From assembly GCA_011523365.1 (NCBI GenBank), contig WTGY01000108.1:1-40659 (forward strand): a stretch of 40,659 nt of DNA. Direction: 5' to 3'. This stretch comes from Caldilineaceae bacterium. Lineage in GTDB: Bacteria > Chloroflexota > Anaerolineae > Caldilineales > Caldilineaceae. This document shows positions 16,686-25,361 of this stretch, in pieces. Under the pieces are notes generated by a model. That model was not told where the DNA came from and ran no database searches. It worked only from the letters and a program-made list of their open reading frames with translations. Every line of letters begins with the position of its first letter. Position 1 is the first letter of the stretch. Position numbers and translations under genes: made by a program.

Positions 16686-18233
16686 TCAGGCATGCTGCTC
16701 CTCGGATACGCTCTCATAGATCGCTTCGTCGAGTTCGGCCTGGAGTTCGATCAGCGCCTCCTCGCCCAGGATTCCTTCGCGTGACAAGTCGTCAAGCGCG
16801 GTTCGCTCGGCGCGCAGGGCCTCTATACGCGCCAGCGAGACGATCTGATCGCGCAGGTCCGGTTGGCTGTCCAGCAGCTCATCGATCTGGCCGCTCACGT
16901 GTTCTTCGCGCGCGGTCAGTTCCGCCTTGACGGTTGTGTAGGCTGTCGGGATGAGCGCGCCGTCGCGATAGAGCCGGTCAATATAGCCGATGGCTGAGCG
17001 AATGGCCAGAAGCTGGCCCTGGATGCGTTCATACTCGGTGGGCTGCTTGGCGTCTTGCGTCAGCCCGAGCCGGGACAACAGCCCTGAAATGGAGATCGCC
17101 TGCACCAGGATGGTAAAGAGGACGACAGCGAAGGTCATTGCCAGAAGCTGGGGCCGGTCTCCAATACCAATGGGCAGGCTCAGGGCGAGCGCCACACTGA
17201 TCGCGCCGCGCAGACCCCCCCATGACATCACCAGGAGGAAGGGGGCCGGCAGTTTATGACCGATAAGGCGGACAGCGCCGCCCAGCAGATAGACAACAAT
17301 GAAACGGCCCCCCAACACAGCAACGACTGCGATCAGCGAGGGAACCAGATAGGTGAGCAACTCCTCCCATTCCACGCTGATGCCGAGCAGGATGAATATG
17401 AAGGAGTTAGCGAGAAAAGCGATGTATTCCCAGACGGTGAAGAGCACCATCTTGGTGGAGGGAGTCATGCCGCGGGGGCCGATATTGCCGTTGACCAGGC
17501 CTGCCACCACGACGGCCAGGACGCCGCTGAAGTGGTAATGTTCCGCCAGGATGAAACTGCCGTAGGCGAGTATGGTCGTCAGCGTTACCTCGATCAGATA
17601 GTCGTCGATATGCTCGATCAGCCTGGCGACGGCGTAGCCGAGAACGCCGCCGATGACAAGACCGCCGACCGATACTCTCAGGAAATCGACCACGCCCTCC
17701 AGCGGATTGAGCGTGCCCTCCAAGGCCAGGGCCAGCATGATGTGGAAAATGACCACGGCGGTACCGTCGTTGAAGAGGCTCTCGCCTTCGACGAGGGTCA
17801 TCAGCCGCTTTGGCGCGCCCACGGAGCGGAAGGTGGCGACGACTGCCACGGGGTCGGTGGCGGAGATCAGGGCGCCGAAGATGAGGGCCGCCGGCAGGGG
17901 CAGCACGCCGGCGATAACCAGAACGGCAGCGATGATGCCGGTGCTGAGCAGAACACCCGGCACGGCCATGGCCACGATCGGCTTGAGGTCGGCTTTCAGA
18001 TCCTTCAGTTGCAGATGGAACGCGGCTTCGAAGATTAGGGGCGGGACGAAAAGGCCGAGCACCAGTCCCGGCGTAAGCTCCAGATGCATGCCGCCGCGGA
18101 CTGCCAGGACCAGCCCGGCGCCGACCAGTGCCACCGTGTAGGGTAATCGTATCCTGCGCACGGCCAGGGCCACCAGCAATACGACTGCCAGCACCTGGAC
18201 GATTTCAAATTCCAACTCGAAGAATGTTTCCAC
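16686..18233 (-). CDS. Na+(K+)/H+ antiporter, CPA1/NhaP family
   Basis: 515 aa. Twelve or so membrane helices fill residues 1-400. Family motifs are SATDPVAVVATF (the ND/TD ion-binding helix) and GESLFNDGTAVVIFHIM. WGGLRGAISVALALSLP carries the conserved Arg-Gly. A cytoplasmic C-terminal tail of about 115 residues (from LTQDAKQPTEYER) is acidic and helical and may regulate activity. GTG at 18233 is preceded by GGAG (18240-18243). It follows the histidine-phosphatase stop by 3 nt. Ion preference cannot be read from sequence. Confidence 0.92.
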   Translation of the reverse strand: METFFELEFEIVQVLAVVLLVALAVRRIRLPYTVALVGAGLVLAVRGGMHLELTPGLVLGLFVPPLIFEAAFHLQLKDLKADLKPIVAMAVPGVLLSTGIIAAVLVIAGVLPLPAALIFGALISATDPVAVVATFRSVGAPKRLMTLVEGESLFNDGTAVVIFHIMLALALEGTLNPLEGVVDFLRVSVGGLVIGGVLGYAVARLIEHIDDYLIEVTLTTILAYGSFILAEHYHFSGVLAVVVAGLVNGNIGPRGMTPSTKMVLFTVWEYIAFLANSFIFILLGISVEWEELLTYLVPSLIAVVAVLGGRFIVVYLLGGAVRLIGHKLPAPFLLVMSWGGLRGAISVALALSLPIGIGDRPQLLAMTFAVVLFTILVQAISISGLLSRLGLTQDAKQPTEYERIQGQLLAIRSAIGYIDRLYRDGALIPTAYTTVKAELTAREEHVSGQIDELLDSQPDLRDQIVSLARIEALRAERTALDDLSREGILGEEALIELQAELDEAIYESVSEEQHA

Positions 18234-18236
18234 GAC

Positions 18237-18974
18237 TTACTCCAACGCATTAGAGGGGCAACGTGGTTCTTCCAGCCCGCTGTCAGCTTGCCCGTCCTCT
18301 GGATCTACAGCAGGGGAAGGCGCCCCCCTGGGAATGTGCGGCACGCCGTGAGGGACAGCGAAATCTTCGACAATCTGCCCGCCCTGCACGCAAGCGACGG
18401 CGGCAAAGGAGAGTTGCTGCCAGTCATTCAGTACTACGTTTGGAAGGCCCAGCAGGTGCGCCCGGTACAGGCTGAAGGTAAGGCCGTGGCCGACGAGCGC
18501 CATAGTGTCATGCGGATGGCGGGAGGCCCAGTCATCGATCCCTTCGCAGAACCGGAAGAGCGCCGCGGCGGCCGGTTCCCAACCACCGATCGATTCTCGT
18601 GGCCGGCGGAAGACCTGGGCGACGCGGGCGGTATAGTCGTAAGTCCATTCGGGCGTGCGGTGCAGCTCATCGAAGCGGCTGTCCTCCTCCACCGGCAGGT
18701 CTCTTCTCTGCAGAAGCGGCGCAACGGTCAGGCGGGTTTTCGGTTCGCAACTCAACAGCAGCCGGTCGACTTCGTCCCAGAACGGCTGCCGGGCGAGCGC
18801 TGCGGCCTGCCGATTGCCCAACTCGTTCAATTGCCAGAGGGCAGCATCGGTGTTTGGGACCTGCCGCGTGCAGGCGTGGGCGATGAGGTAGAGTTTCCGT
18901 GGACTACTGATTTCGGTCGCAGTCAAGGGAGTTCCTGGCGCTGCCAGGGCAACGCATGAAAGGGCTGCCCGCAT
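18237..18974 (-). CDS. Histidine-phosphatase-fold protein with altered active site
   Basis: 245 aa. The fold of phosphoglycerate-mutase-like phosphatases is recognisable: LYLIAHACT where relatives have L-R-H-G/A, LNELGNRQAAALA, a mid-chain Glu in FDELHRTPEW, and MALVGHGLTFSLY with the second His. Ala32 replaces the Arg before the nucleophile His33. The second Arg region (SSPLxRAxxTA in relatives) reads SCEPKTRLTVA. Activity is therefore doubtful. The C-terminal 40 residues are Pro/Ser/Glu-rich. The ATG at 18974 has a GAGGAG too close to serve, so the N-terminus is uncertain. Its stop is 3 nt from the antiporter GTG. Confidence 0.75.
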   Translation of the reverse strand: MRAALSCVALAAPGTPLTATEISSPRKLYLIAHACTRQVPNTDAALWQLNELGNRQAAALARQPFWDEVDRLLLSCEPKTRLTVAPLLQRRDLPVEEDSRFDELHRTPEWTYDYTARVAQVFRRPRESIGGWEPAAAALFRFCEGIDDWASRHPHDTMALVGHGLTFSLYRAHLLGLPNVVLNDWQQLSFAAVACVQGGQIVEDFAVPHGVPHIPRGAPSPAVDPEDGQADSGLEEPRCPSNALE

Positions 18975-19034
18975 TCTCCTCGCGGGGGCACTTCGTACTG
19001 TGAAAGACGCAGGAACTCAAATCCCAGCCCTCGT

Positions 19035-19706
19035 TCAAATGCTCTCGACATCCGGCTGGCTCTCCACAGTCTGAATGAAGTTGCGAATGATATGCAGGCC
19101 GACCGTGTGGCTTTTCTCCGGATGGCACTGAATGCCCCAGGCATTGCGGTGGCGAACGATGGAGGGGTAGTCGACGCCGTAATCGGTAAGAGTAAGGACG
19201 GCGTCCGGCTCAGCGGCATCGCAGAAAAAGCTGTGGGCAAAGTAGCCGTAGGCGCCGTCGGGAACGCCTGCCAGCAACGGATCGGGGCGCTGTTGGTGTA
19301 ACTGGTTCCAGCCAATTTGAGGAATGCGCAGGCTGCGGCCGCTGCGGTGTGGGTCCGGCATTTTGTCGGGGAAGCGGCGCACGCGGCCAGGGATCAGATG
19401 GAGGCCCTCGTGAACGCCCATCTCCTCACTCTCGTCGAAGAGCATCTGCATGCCGACGCAGATGCCCAGCAGAGGCAGACCGGCGGCTACGCTGTCCAGA
19501 AGAGGGGCTTCGAATCCCTGGCGGCGCAGATTGTTGACGCTATCTCCGAAAGCGCCTTGCCCCGGCAGAACGAGCGCCCGCCAGCGGCTGAAATCGACCG
19601 GGTGGTCAACGATATCAACCTGGATCCCCAAGGGGGCGGCTACAGTCTCAAAGGATTTGTAGACACTGCGCAGGTTGCCAACGCCATAGTCAACAATAGC
19701 GATCAT
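19035..19706 (-). CDS. hisH: Imidazole glycerol phosphate synthase, glutaminase subunit
   Basis: 223 aa. Class I glutamine amidotransferase that feeds ammonia to HisF. IAIVDYGVGNLRSV opens the protein. VLPGQGAFGD is the oxyanion-strand region, and GICVGMQMLF holds the nucleophile Cys83. Near the C-terminus GIQCHPEKSH supplies His and Glu of the triad. Its ATG overlaps the stop of the DUF402 gene (ATGA, 19703-19706). It is separated from hisF by three unrelated genes and the HisA fusion. Confidence 0.96.
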   Translation of the reverse strand: MIAIVDYGVGNLRSVYKSFETVAAPLGIQVDIVDHPVDFSRWRALVLPGQGAFGDSVNNLRRQGFEAPLLDSVAAGLPLLGICVGMQMLFDESEEMGVHEGLHLIPGRVRRFPDKMPDPHRSGRSLRIPQIGWNQLHQQRPDPLLAGVPDGAYGYFAHSFFCDAAEPDAVLTLTDYGVDYPSIVRHRNAWGIQCHPEKSHTVGLHIIRNFIQTVESQPDVESI

Positions 19707-20284
19707 TGCGAACGGGACAGACTCTTTTCCATAGCGATGGCAAAGTTGCGCACCAGAGGCGGCGGAAACTCCTCGCGAAAGATGGCGGCTGTGAGCTCAC
19801 GAATCCGGGTCTCGGCCCGTTCGGCCTCCTGGCTGCTGAGCCGCTGGGCGCGCACCACTTCTTCGAACTCCTCCTCGCGCAGTACGAAGACCCGTTTGTC
19901 TGCATTATACCAAATCGCGAGGATCAGATCGGAAGTGCGATAGGCTTTGTCTTCGCGCTGCAACGGCCGGCAGACAGGGAGGTAGAGGCCGACGGCTGTG
20001 CCCTCGGCGTCAAAGTACTTTTCGACCATCTGATCCAGGTCGGGGAGCCAGAAACGGAACCAGACATAGCCCGGCGCGCCAATCACGGTATCGAGCAGTT
20101 CGAGAGTTGGCGCCTGTGAAGTCCAGGCGGCGCGCTCGACCAGCAAGGAGTTGAACCACTCGGCGCGATAGTCGGTCATTGCGGACTGGTGATTCCAGTC
20201 CCCACTGGTAAACGATTTGAACAACCGCTGGGATGGCTGCGCTGCCTCGGTCATAATTTCACTTTCAGCTGCGGTCCGATTCAC
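19703..20284 (-). CDS. DUF402-family protein
   Basis: 193 aa. Matches the DUF402 pattern known from FomD and related nucleotide phosphatases. A beta-rich core WFRFWLPDLDQMVEKYFDAE is followed by AVGLYLPVCRPLQ, then the paired acidic motifs YRTSDLILAIWYNADKRVFV and LREEEFEEVV. A helical tail closes the chain. The role of this member is unknown. In characterised relatives the conserved Asp/Lys residues bind metal and a nucleoside diphosphate. GTG at 20284 or ATG at 20254 could be the start; neither has a strong Shine-Dalgarno. Lies 20 nt after the nitrilase homologue and overlaps hisH. Confidence 0.75.
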   Translation of the reverse strand: MNRTAAESEIMTEAAQPSQRLFKSFTSGDWNHQSAMTDYRAEWFNSLLVERAAWTSQAPTLELLDTVIGAPGYVWFRFWLPDLDQMVEKYFDAEGTAVGLYLPVCRPLQREDKAYRTSDLILAIWYNADKRVFVLREEEFEEVVRAQRLSSQEAERAETRIRELTAAIFREEFPPPLVRNFAIAMEKSLSRSQ

Positions 20285-20304
20285 AGACAGCCGGTATTGT
20301 TGCG

Positions 20305-21120
20305 TCAGTACTTCCTGACGATGGTTCGGTAGGCGTTGGGTTCACGAAACTGAATCAACTGGCGCTCTTCGCGAATGGCCCGCACGCGGTCCAGATCGAT
20401 GGTGGCGACGGCATAGCCTTCCATGGGCTCTTCCAGGACCGTGTAGAGCTCTCCGTCCGGCCCCGCCAGGATGGAGTCGCCCGCGAACTGCGTCGTGGGC
20501 TCTTCGCCGACGCGGTTGGCCGCGGCGACGAAGAGTGCGTTTTCGGTGGCACGGCTGACGATATGCGCCCGCCACTGCTCATGATGACCGATTTCCCAGT
20601 TGGCGGGGAGGACGATCAACTCTGCACCGTCCAAGGTAAGGCTGCGGGCCGCTTCGGGAAAGACCAGGTCCGATCCGACCATGAGGCCGAAGCGCCCCCA
20701 GTCAGCATCGACGTTGATGAACCGGAAGCCGGAACGGTAGACCTGGCGCTCCTCGCCCAGGAGGTGCACCTTGTGATAGGAGGACAAGATCTCGCCGTCC
20801 GGGCCCAGACAGGCCAGGCCGTTATAGAGAATGCTCTCGACCTTCTCCTTGATGACCAGGCCGAAAACGACATGCGTGTTGAAATCATCGGCCCGTTTTG
20901 CCAGGTAGTTCGTGGCGTGGCCCGGCACGCGTTCTGCCAGCGTCGTGGCGCGCAGGCCCAGTTCTGTACCGGTATAACTGAGCTCCGGGAAGACGATCAG
21001 ATCGGTCTGCTGTGTAGTGCAGATGCGTTCAACAAATTCGCCCATCTTGCGCAGGTTTTCCTCGGCGCTGGTAAGCGCGGGGGCCATCTGCACGAGAGCT
21101 ACGGTGATTTCACGGGCCAT
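20305..21120 (-). CDS. Carbon-nitrogen hydrolase homologue lacking the catalytic Cys
   Basis: 271 aa with the full nitrilase-superfamily fold. Of the Glu-Lys-Cys triad, E46 (VFPELSYTG) and K117 (SSYHKVHLLGEE) are present. The position of the Cys in the usual I-C-Y-D motif reads V-G-S-D (G149; codon GGA), within FGLMVGSDLVFPEAARSL. Flanking residues are well conserved, so the domain is intact but probably not an amidase of the usual kind. GGAGAG before the ATG at 21120 supports the start. It is the first gene of the unit that runs to hisH. Confidence 0.88.
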   Translation of the reverse strand: MAREITVALVQMAPALTSAEENLRKMGEFVERICTTQQTDLIVFPELSYTGTELGLRATTLAERVPGHATNYLAKRADDFNTHVVFGLVIKEKVESILYNGLACLGPDGEILSSYHKVHLLGEERQVYRSGFRFINVDADWGRFGLMVGSDLVFPEAARSLTLDGAELIVLPANWEIGHHEQWRAHIVSRATENALFVAAANRVGEEPTTQFAGDSILAGPDGELYTVLEEPMEGYAVATIDLDRVRAIREERQLIQFREPNAYRTIVRKY

Positions 21121-21171
21121 TCAGTCTCTCCGAAAAGCCTGAGTCAGATCTCAGGGGATGAAAGTCAAGCA

Positions 21172-21180
21172 AGTATAGCA
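21172..21180 (-). promoter_or_regulatory. Extended -10 promoter for the nitrilase-DUF402-hisH unit
   Basis: On the minus strand TGCTATACT, an extended -10 (TGn plus TATACT), about 50 nt before the ATG at 21120. No good -35 is seen. It diverges from the lspA promoter candidate. Confidence 0.4.
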
Positions 21181-21213
21181 CGGTTGACTCCTTTCCCCAT
21201 CTTTCGCGTGGTG

Positions 21214-21222
21214 TGTTAGAAT
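21214..21222 (+). promoter_or_regulatory. Extended -10 promoter for lspA
   Basis: TGTTAGAAT, an extended -10, ends 29 nt before the lspA ATG. A TTGACT at 21184-21189 is too far away (27 nt) to serve as its -35. Confidence 0.35.
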
Positions 21223-21251
21223 TTCAGCGCAAGTCAAAAAGGAGATCTTCA

Positions 21252-21821
21252 ATGCCCGAAAACGAATCGATGTTCATAAAAGTGGCGGGTCGCACGTGGA
21301 TCATTGTGCTGGTGGCGGCGATTGTGATTCCGCTGGACCAGTGGACGAAGGTACTGGTGCGCCAGAACATCGCGAAATTCGACTATATCATTCCAATTCC
21401 GGCGCTAGGCGAGTACTTTGTCTTCGAGCACGTTGACAATTACGGCGCGGCGTTCGGCATTTTTCAGGGGTTGGGCAGTGTCTTCATCGTGATTGCTGCC
21501 GTGGTGACGGTTGGTGTTTTCTATTACGCAATCCGCCATCTGCCGGACAATCAGCGACTGATACGGATACTGCTCGGGTTCCAGGTTGGGGGCGCGCTGG
21601 GCAACGTAATCGACCGCATCGTGCAGGGCTATGTAACCGATTTTGTTAAAATTGGTGTGCCCGGCGTCTACTACTGGCCGAACTTCAACATCGCCGATTC
21701 CTCCATCGTATGCAGCGTGATTGCCTTGGCGGCCGTCATCCTCTACCAGGACATTCAGGCCTCCAGGCAGGCTGAGGAGGAATCCATCGAGATCGGCGCA
21801 GCCGGGTCGTCGGAGGCGTAG
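21252..21821 (+). CDS. lspA: Lipoprotein signal peptidase (signal peptidase II)
   Basis: 189 aa from the ATG at 21252, chosen for the AAGGAG seven bases upstream. An inner-membrane aspartic protease that cuts prolipoproteins before the lipidated Cys. Four membrane helices can be seen. Conserved blocks are PLDQWTKVLVRQNI, VDNYGAAFGIFQG, GGALGNVIDRIVQGYVTDFV and FNIADSSIVCSV; the last two carry the catalytic Asp pair. Plausible clients in this window are the two lipobox proteins at 25362-26282 and 26416-27627. The pseudouridine synthase starts 12 nt downstream. Confidence 0.96.
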   Translation: MPENESMFIKVAGRTWIIVLVAAIVIPLDQWTKVLVRQNIAKFDYIIPIPALGEYFVFEHVDNYGAAFGIFQGLGSVFIVIAAVVTVGVFYYAIRHLPDNQRLIRILLGFQVGGALGNVIDRIVQGYVTDFVKIGVPGVYYWPNFNIADSSIVCSVIALAAVILYQDIQASRQAEEESIEIGAAGSSEA

Positions 21822-21833
21822 CCAAGGGAGCGG

Positions 21834-22835
21834 GTGGACAACGAGAGCCGAGAATTGCGCCAGTTTACCGTTCCCCCGTCTGCGGCCGGCCAGCGCCTGG
21901 ATCGCTGGCTGACGGACCAGTTCGAGGAGGAGAGCCGCAGCGCGATTAAGCGCTGGATAGCGGACGGACTGGTTACCGTAGATGGATCGCTCGCCGGCAA
22001 GGCCGGAATACCCCTGGAAGCCGAATCTGAAATCGAGGTCGCGGCGCCGCCAATTCCGGCGGAATCTTCACTGCGGCCTGAAGACATCCCACTCGACATC
22101 ATCTTCGAAGACAGCGACCTGCTTGTCATAGACAAGCCTGCCGGAATGGTGGTCCATCCGGGCCCGGGCCACGGGGCAGGCACGCTCGCGAACGCAGTAC
22201 TTCACCATTGCCCTGAGTTGGACGGGATCGGCGGGGAGAGGCGGCCGGGCATCGTCCACAGGCTGGACAAGGGCACCTCCGGCGTGATCGTTGTGGCCAA
22301 GAACGACACGGCGATGCGCTTCCTGCAGGAACAGTTCGCCGGCCGGACCGTGTACAAGGCGTATCTGGCGCTTCTGGAGGGCAGGGTCGAGCCGCCCCGG
22401 GGCCGTATTGACGCGCCGATCGGCCGTCATCCGACACGGCGGCAGCGCATGGCGGTGTTGCCGGCTACTTCCGGACTGAGAGGTACGGCCGGTACCGGGA
22501 CAGCGGCGGCTGGTGCGCGCGAGGCGGTGACCGAGTACGAATGCCTGCAGGTCTACGAGGACATGTCGAGCGGGCAGACGGCCCGTTTTTCGTTTGTGCG
22601 CGCCGTTCTGCACACGGGTCGCACGCACCAGATTCGTGCTCATTTCTCCTGGCGTAAACATCCCGTCGTCGGTGACACCGAGTACGGGTACAAGCGGCCG
22701 CGGCTGGCGCTGAAGCGGCCTTTTCTACACGCGCACCGGCTGGGCATCCGACTGCCCGGAACGGAAGAGCAGCGCGTGTTCGAGTCGCCGTTGCCCGCTG
22801 AGCTGCAGCGCATACTCGACAGGCTAGAGGAGTGA
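21834..22835 (+). CDS. RluA/RluD-family rRNA pseudouridine synthase
   Basis: 333 aa, GTG start at 21834 with AAGGGAG just upstream. An N-terminal S4 RNA-binding domain (about 18-75, GQRLDRWLTDQF) is followed by the catalytic domain. That has LLVIDKPAGMVVHPGPGH, and GIVHRLDKGTSGVIVVAK with catalytic Asp145. HTGRTHQIRAHFSWRKHP and VGDTEYG follow. The S4 domain and the lspA neighbourhood favour RluD, which modifies 23S helix 69, but RluA/RluC relatives cannot be excluded. Residues about 208-228 form a Gly/Ala/Thr-rich insert (RGTAGTGTAAAG). Confidence 0.9.
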   Translation: MDNESRELRQFTVPPSAAGQRLDRWLTDQFEEESRSAIKRWIADGLVTVDGSLAGKAGIPLEAESEIEVAAPPIPAESSLRPEDIPLDIIFEDSDLLVIDKPAGMVVHPGPGHGAGTLANAVLHHCPELDGIGGERRPGIVHRLDKGTSGVIVVAKNDTAMRFLQEQFAGRTVYKAYLALLEGRVEPPRGRIDAPIGRHPTRRQRMAVLPATSGLRGTAGTGTAAAGAREAVTEYECLQVYEDMSSGQTARFSFVRAVLHTGRTHQIRAHFSWRKHPVVGDTEYGYKRPRLALKRPFLHAHRLGIRLPGTEEQRVFESPLPAELQRILDRLEE

Positions 22836-22841
22836 CCGTAT

Positions 22842-23186
22842 ATGATCGACAAGCTCTACAAGATCGCCGAGGGATTGAACAACCGGTTCCAGGACGGGGA
22901 CGATCCCTTCTATATCGTCACGCGGCTGGCTGAGGAGTGCGGGGAGGTGGCCAGCCAGGTGAACCACTTTGAGCGCAAGGGGGTGAAGGCGCTGAAGCTG
23001 GGTGCTCCTGACCGGGCCGCGTTCGCAAAGGAGCTTCAGGACGTGATACGGGCCGTCGTGCAACTGGCGATCCACTACGAGCTGGAGGAGGAGTTGGAGG
23101 CGTCGGTCGATCGATCCTATCGGGAGATAGTCATCGAGGGTTTGGTGGATCCGTTGCCGGAGGAGTCGGAAAGCCGGAACGACTGA
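22842..23186 (+). CDS. MazG-like nucleotide pyrophosphohydrolase
   Basis: 114 aa, a single MazG-type helical domain. VTRLAEECGEVASQVNHFER carries the ExxE(12-28)ExxD-type metal site, completed by AKELQDVIRAVVQLA. Such proteins remove pyrophosphate from (d)NTPs or related nucleotides; the substrate is unknown. It follows the pseudouridine synthase by 6 nt, with GAGGAG about ten bases before the ATG, so lspA, the synthase and this gene form one operon. It is a second MazG-fold gene besides hisE. The 131 nt to the convergent mdh contain no clear terminator. Confidence 0.85.
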   Translation: MIDKLYKIAEGLNNRFQDGDDPFYIVTRLAEECGEVASQVNHFERKGVKALKLGAPDRAAFAKELQDVIRAVVQLAIHYELEEELEASVDRSYREIVIEGLVDPLPEESESRND

Positions 23187-23317
23187 ACAGCACTATGCTG
23201 AGTTTGTCCGAGCAGCCATCCAGTTCCTCTGCTCTACCGGCAGCGACCGGCCGGTCAGTCCTTCAAAACCGGCAGAAGCGCGGGATTCCCATTTTTTCCA
23301 AGAAGAGGGCGACCCGG

Positions 23318-24301
23318 TCAAGGCACCCAGTCGGCAACAGCCTCCCGCTCCTCCAGAAGCTCCTGACCGCTGGCGGTGATTGCGTCGCGGTCGAAGTCGG
23401 TCAGCGGCAGACCCTCAACGATCTGGTAGGCACCATCCTCAATCGTCACGGGATAGCTGAATATCACGCCGGTGGGAAAGTCGTAGGCGCCAGTGCCGGG
23501 GATGCCCATGCTGACCCAGTCGTCCTCGGTCGCGCCTCTGAACCAGCTCTGCACGTGGTTGATGCAGGCATTGGCCGCGCTGGCCGCGCTGCTGGCGCCC
23601 CGGGCCGCGATTACGGCGGCGCCGCGCTGCTGCACGGCGGGGATAAACGTCTGTCGAATCCAGGAGAAGTCGGCGACGACGGCTGCTGCCGGCTGACCGT
23701 CGATGCGGGCATGGAAGAGGTCGGGATACTGGGTGGCGCTGTGATTGCCCCAGATGGCCACGTTTTTGACCGTGTTGAGCGGCCGCCCGGTCTTCCTGGC
23801 GAGCATACTCTGGGCGCGATTGTGATCGAGGCGGGTCATGGCGGTGAAGCGCTCTTGAGGAACGTCGGGCGCGTTGCGCATGGCGATCAGGCAGTTGGTA
23901 TTGGCCGGATTGCCGACGACGACGACGCGGACGTCGGAGGCGGCGTTGTCGTTGATGGCCCTGCCCTGGGTGACGAAGATCGGACCGTTGGCGCTGAGCA
24001 GGTCTTTGCGCTCCATGCCGGCGGTGCGGGGGCGGGCGCCGACGAGCAGAGACCAGTTGGCTCCGGCGAAGGCGACGTCCGGGTCGTCGGTCAGTTCGGT
24101 ATCGGAGAGCAACGGGAAGGCACAGTCGTCCAACTCCATGGCAACGCCCTCGAGCGCGCCCATCGCGGGGGGAATCTCCAGCAGCTGGAGGATGACAGGC
24201 TGATCGGGGCCGAACAGGTCGCCATTGGCGATGCGAAAGATGAGGGCATAGCCGATATTGCCGGCGGCGCCGGTTACGGCTACACGAATCGGGTCATTCA
24301 T
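23318..24301 (-). CDS. mdh: Malate dehydrogenase (NAD-dependent, cytosolic type)
   Basis: 327 aa from the ATG at 24301; [18 protein letters not shown] is the normal beginning of this group. Interconverts malate and oxaloacetate in the TCA cycle. NAD-binding [19 protein letters not shown] comes first. The mobile loop [15 protein letters not shown] holds substrate Arg residues. VGNPANTNC and [13 protein letters not shown] (Asp of the relay, Arg) follow, then [12 protein letters not shown] with the catalytic His. It is the longer MDH form (AAGNIGY type) seen in many bacteria, not the LDH-like form. Together with acnA (37495-40242) it gives two TCA enzymes in the window. Confidence 0.96.
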   Translation of the reverse strand: MNDPIRVAVTGAAGNIGYALIFRIANGDLFGPDQPVILQLLEIPPAMGALEGVAMELDDCAFPLLSDTELTDDPDVAFAGANWSLLVGARPRTAGMERKDLLSANGPIFVTQGRAINDNAASDVRVVVVGNPANTNCLIAMRNAPDVPQERFTAMTRLDHNRAQSMLARKTGRPLNTVKNVAIWGNHSATQYPDLFHARIDGQPAAAVVADFSWIRQTFIPAVQQRGAAVIAARGASSAASAANACINHVQSWFRGATEDDWVSMGIPGTGAYDFPTGVIFSYPVTIEDGAYQIVEGLPLTDFDRDAITASGQELLEEREAVADWVP

Positions 24302-24347
24302 CACTCTTGGGTCTCCTGGTGCGGCAGAAGGCGATAACCCACTGCAT

Positions 24348-25286
24348 TCAGTGATCTGTGGCGGGTGGACTCTCGGCAAGATCCACCGCCATTTCATACT
24401 GGCGGTCGAAAACGCGAAAGCCGAGCGAGGCGAATACCGGGTTCAGACGGCTGTCCGCCGGCTGGTCCATGAGCGTCAACCTGGCATCGACGTAGCGAAG
24501 CTGGAGCGCTTGCAGCAGCGGGCGGGCGGCGTCCTGAAGGTTGGCCTCCGGGTCGACGGCGACGTCAAGGATTCTGAGGCGGGTCTGCGGCTGGCCCTCG
24601 GCCGGAACGCCGGACGACGTGGACGGCGAGACAAGCACATAGGCGACCGGCTGGCCGTCCCTGGCCGGGATGGTGAGGCCGACACATCCGTGCTGCTCCA
24701 CATAGTTGAGCAGACTGCGGGCGCGGCGCTGCCAGATGGTGGGCAGCCGATGCCAGCGGTAGAATTCGCGCAGTATCTGGGCTGGGTCGGCCTCTTCCAG
24801 TCGTTCGTACGGAAGCGGTAGGGGGCCCTGGCGAGGGTCCCGTTCCCACAGCAGCAGCTCCCGCAAGCGTTTGAAGCCGACCTGACGATACACCGAGCGG
24901 GCGTGGTCGTTGGTGACCAACACCTCCAGCAGGATGCGGCGAACCCCGCGCTCCAACGCGCGGCGCTTGAGATGCTCCATAAGCCGCCGGCCCCAGCCGC
25001 CGCCGCGATAGGCCGGGTCAATGCTGAGGCCGCCGCACCAACCTTCGTCTCCGCGCACGGCCAGCAGGGCAGCGCCCACGCCCCGCAGCCGCCCCTCCTC
25101 CTCCGCCACCAGGACTGCACAGTCTTCCAGGTCGATGTTGGAACGGTGCAGATGCCCGAGCATGCCAGACGGGTCCATCTGCATATTGTACCGGTAGTCG
25201 GCGAAACCGCGGTTGAAGCCTTGGCGCAGGGCCTCGACCTCAACCGCGGCACCGGTTACCATGTTTGGCTGTTGCGACTCGGGCAA
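24348..25286 (-). CDS. GNAT-family acetyltransferase, two-domain
   Basis: 312 aa. The first GNAT domain has the acetyl-CoA motif [22 protein letters not shown] and the following [19 protein letters not shown]. The second half ([47 protein letters not shown]) looks like a weaker GNAT repeat with no clear motif A, a common arrangement in tandem GNATs. The acceptor is unknown. TTG at 25286, with GGAGG nine bases upstream, is preferred; ATG at 25262 has no Shine-Dalgarno. mdh starts 46 nt downstream on the same strand. Confidence 0.85.
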   Translation of the reverse strand: MPESQQPNMVTGAAVEVEALRQGFNRGFADYRYNMQMDPSGMLGHLHRSNIDLEDCAVLVAEEEGRLRGVGAALLAVRGDEGWCGGLSIDPAYRGGGWGRRLMEHLKRRALERGVRRILLEVLVTNDHARSVYRQVGFKRLRELLLWERDPRQGPLPLPYERLEEADPAQILREFYRWHRLPTIWQRRARSLLNYVEQHGCVGLTIPARDGQPVAYVLVSPSTSSGVPAEGQPQTRLRILDVAVDPEANLQDAARPLLQALQLRYVDARLTLMDQPADSRLNPVFASLGFRVFDRQYEMAVDLAESPPATDH

Positions 25287-25308
25287 TCGAAAGGGCCTCC
25301 GATGGTTC

Positions 25309-25322
25309 GGGGTCAGTGGTCA
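25309..25322 (+). repeat. Heptamer microrepeat, two units
   Basis: GGGGTCA and GTGGTCA in register, between the YceI lipoprotein gene and the GNAT gene. Same loose family as 208-229. Confidence 0.35.
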
Positions 25323-25361
25323 GCCAGAAAGGCATTGACGGTTGGACGCCAGGTTGAAAAT

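Noticed and set aside
21184..21222. TTGACT as -35 for lspA
   Set aside because: The spacing to TAGAAT is 27 nt, too long; only the extended -10 was kept.
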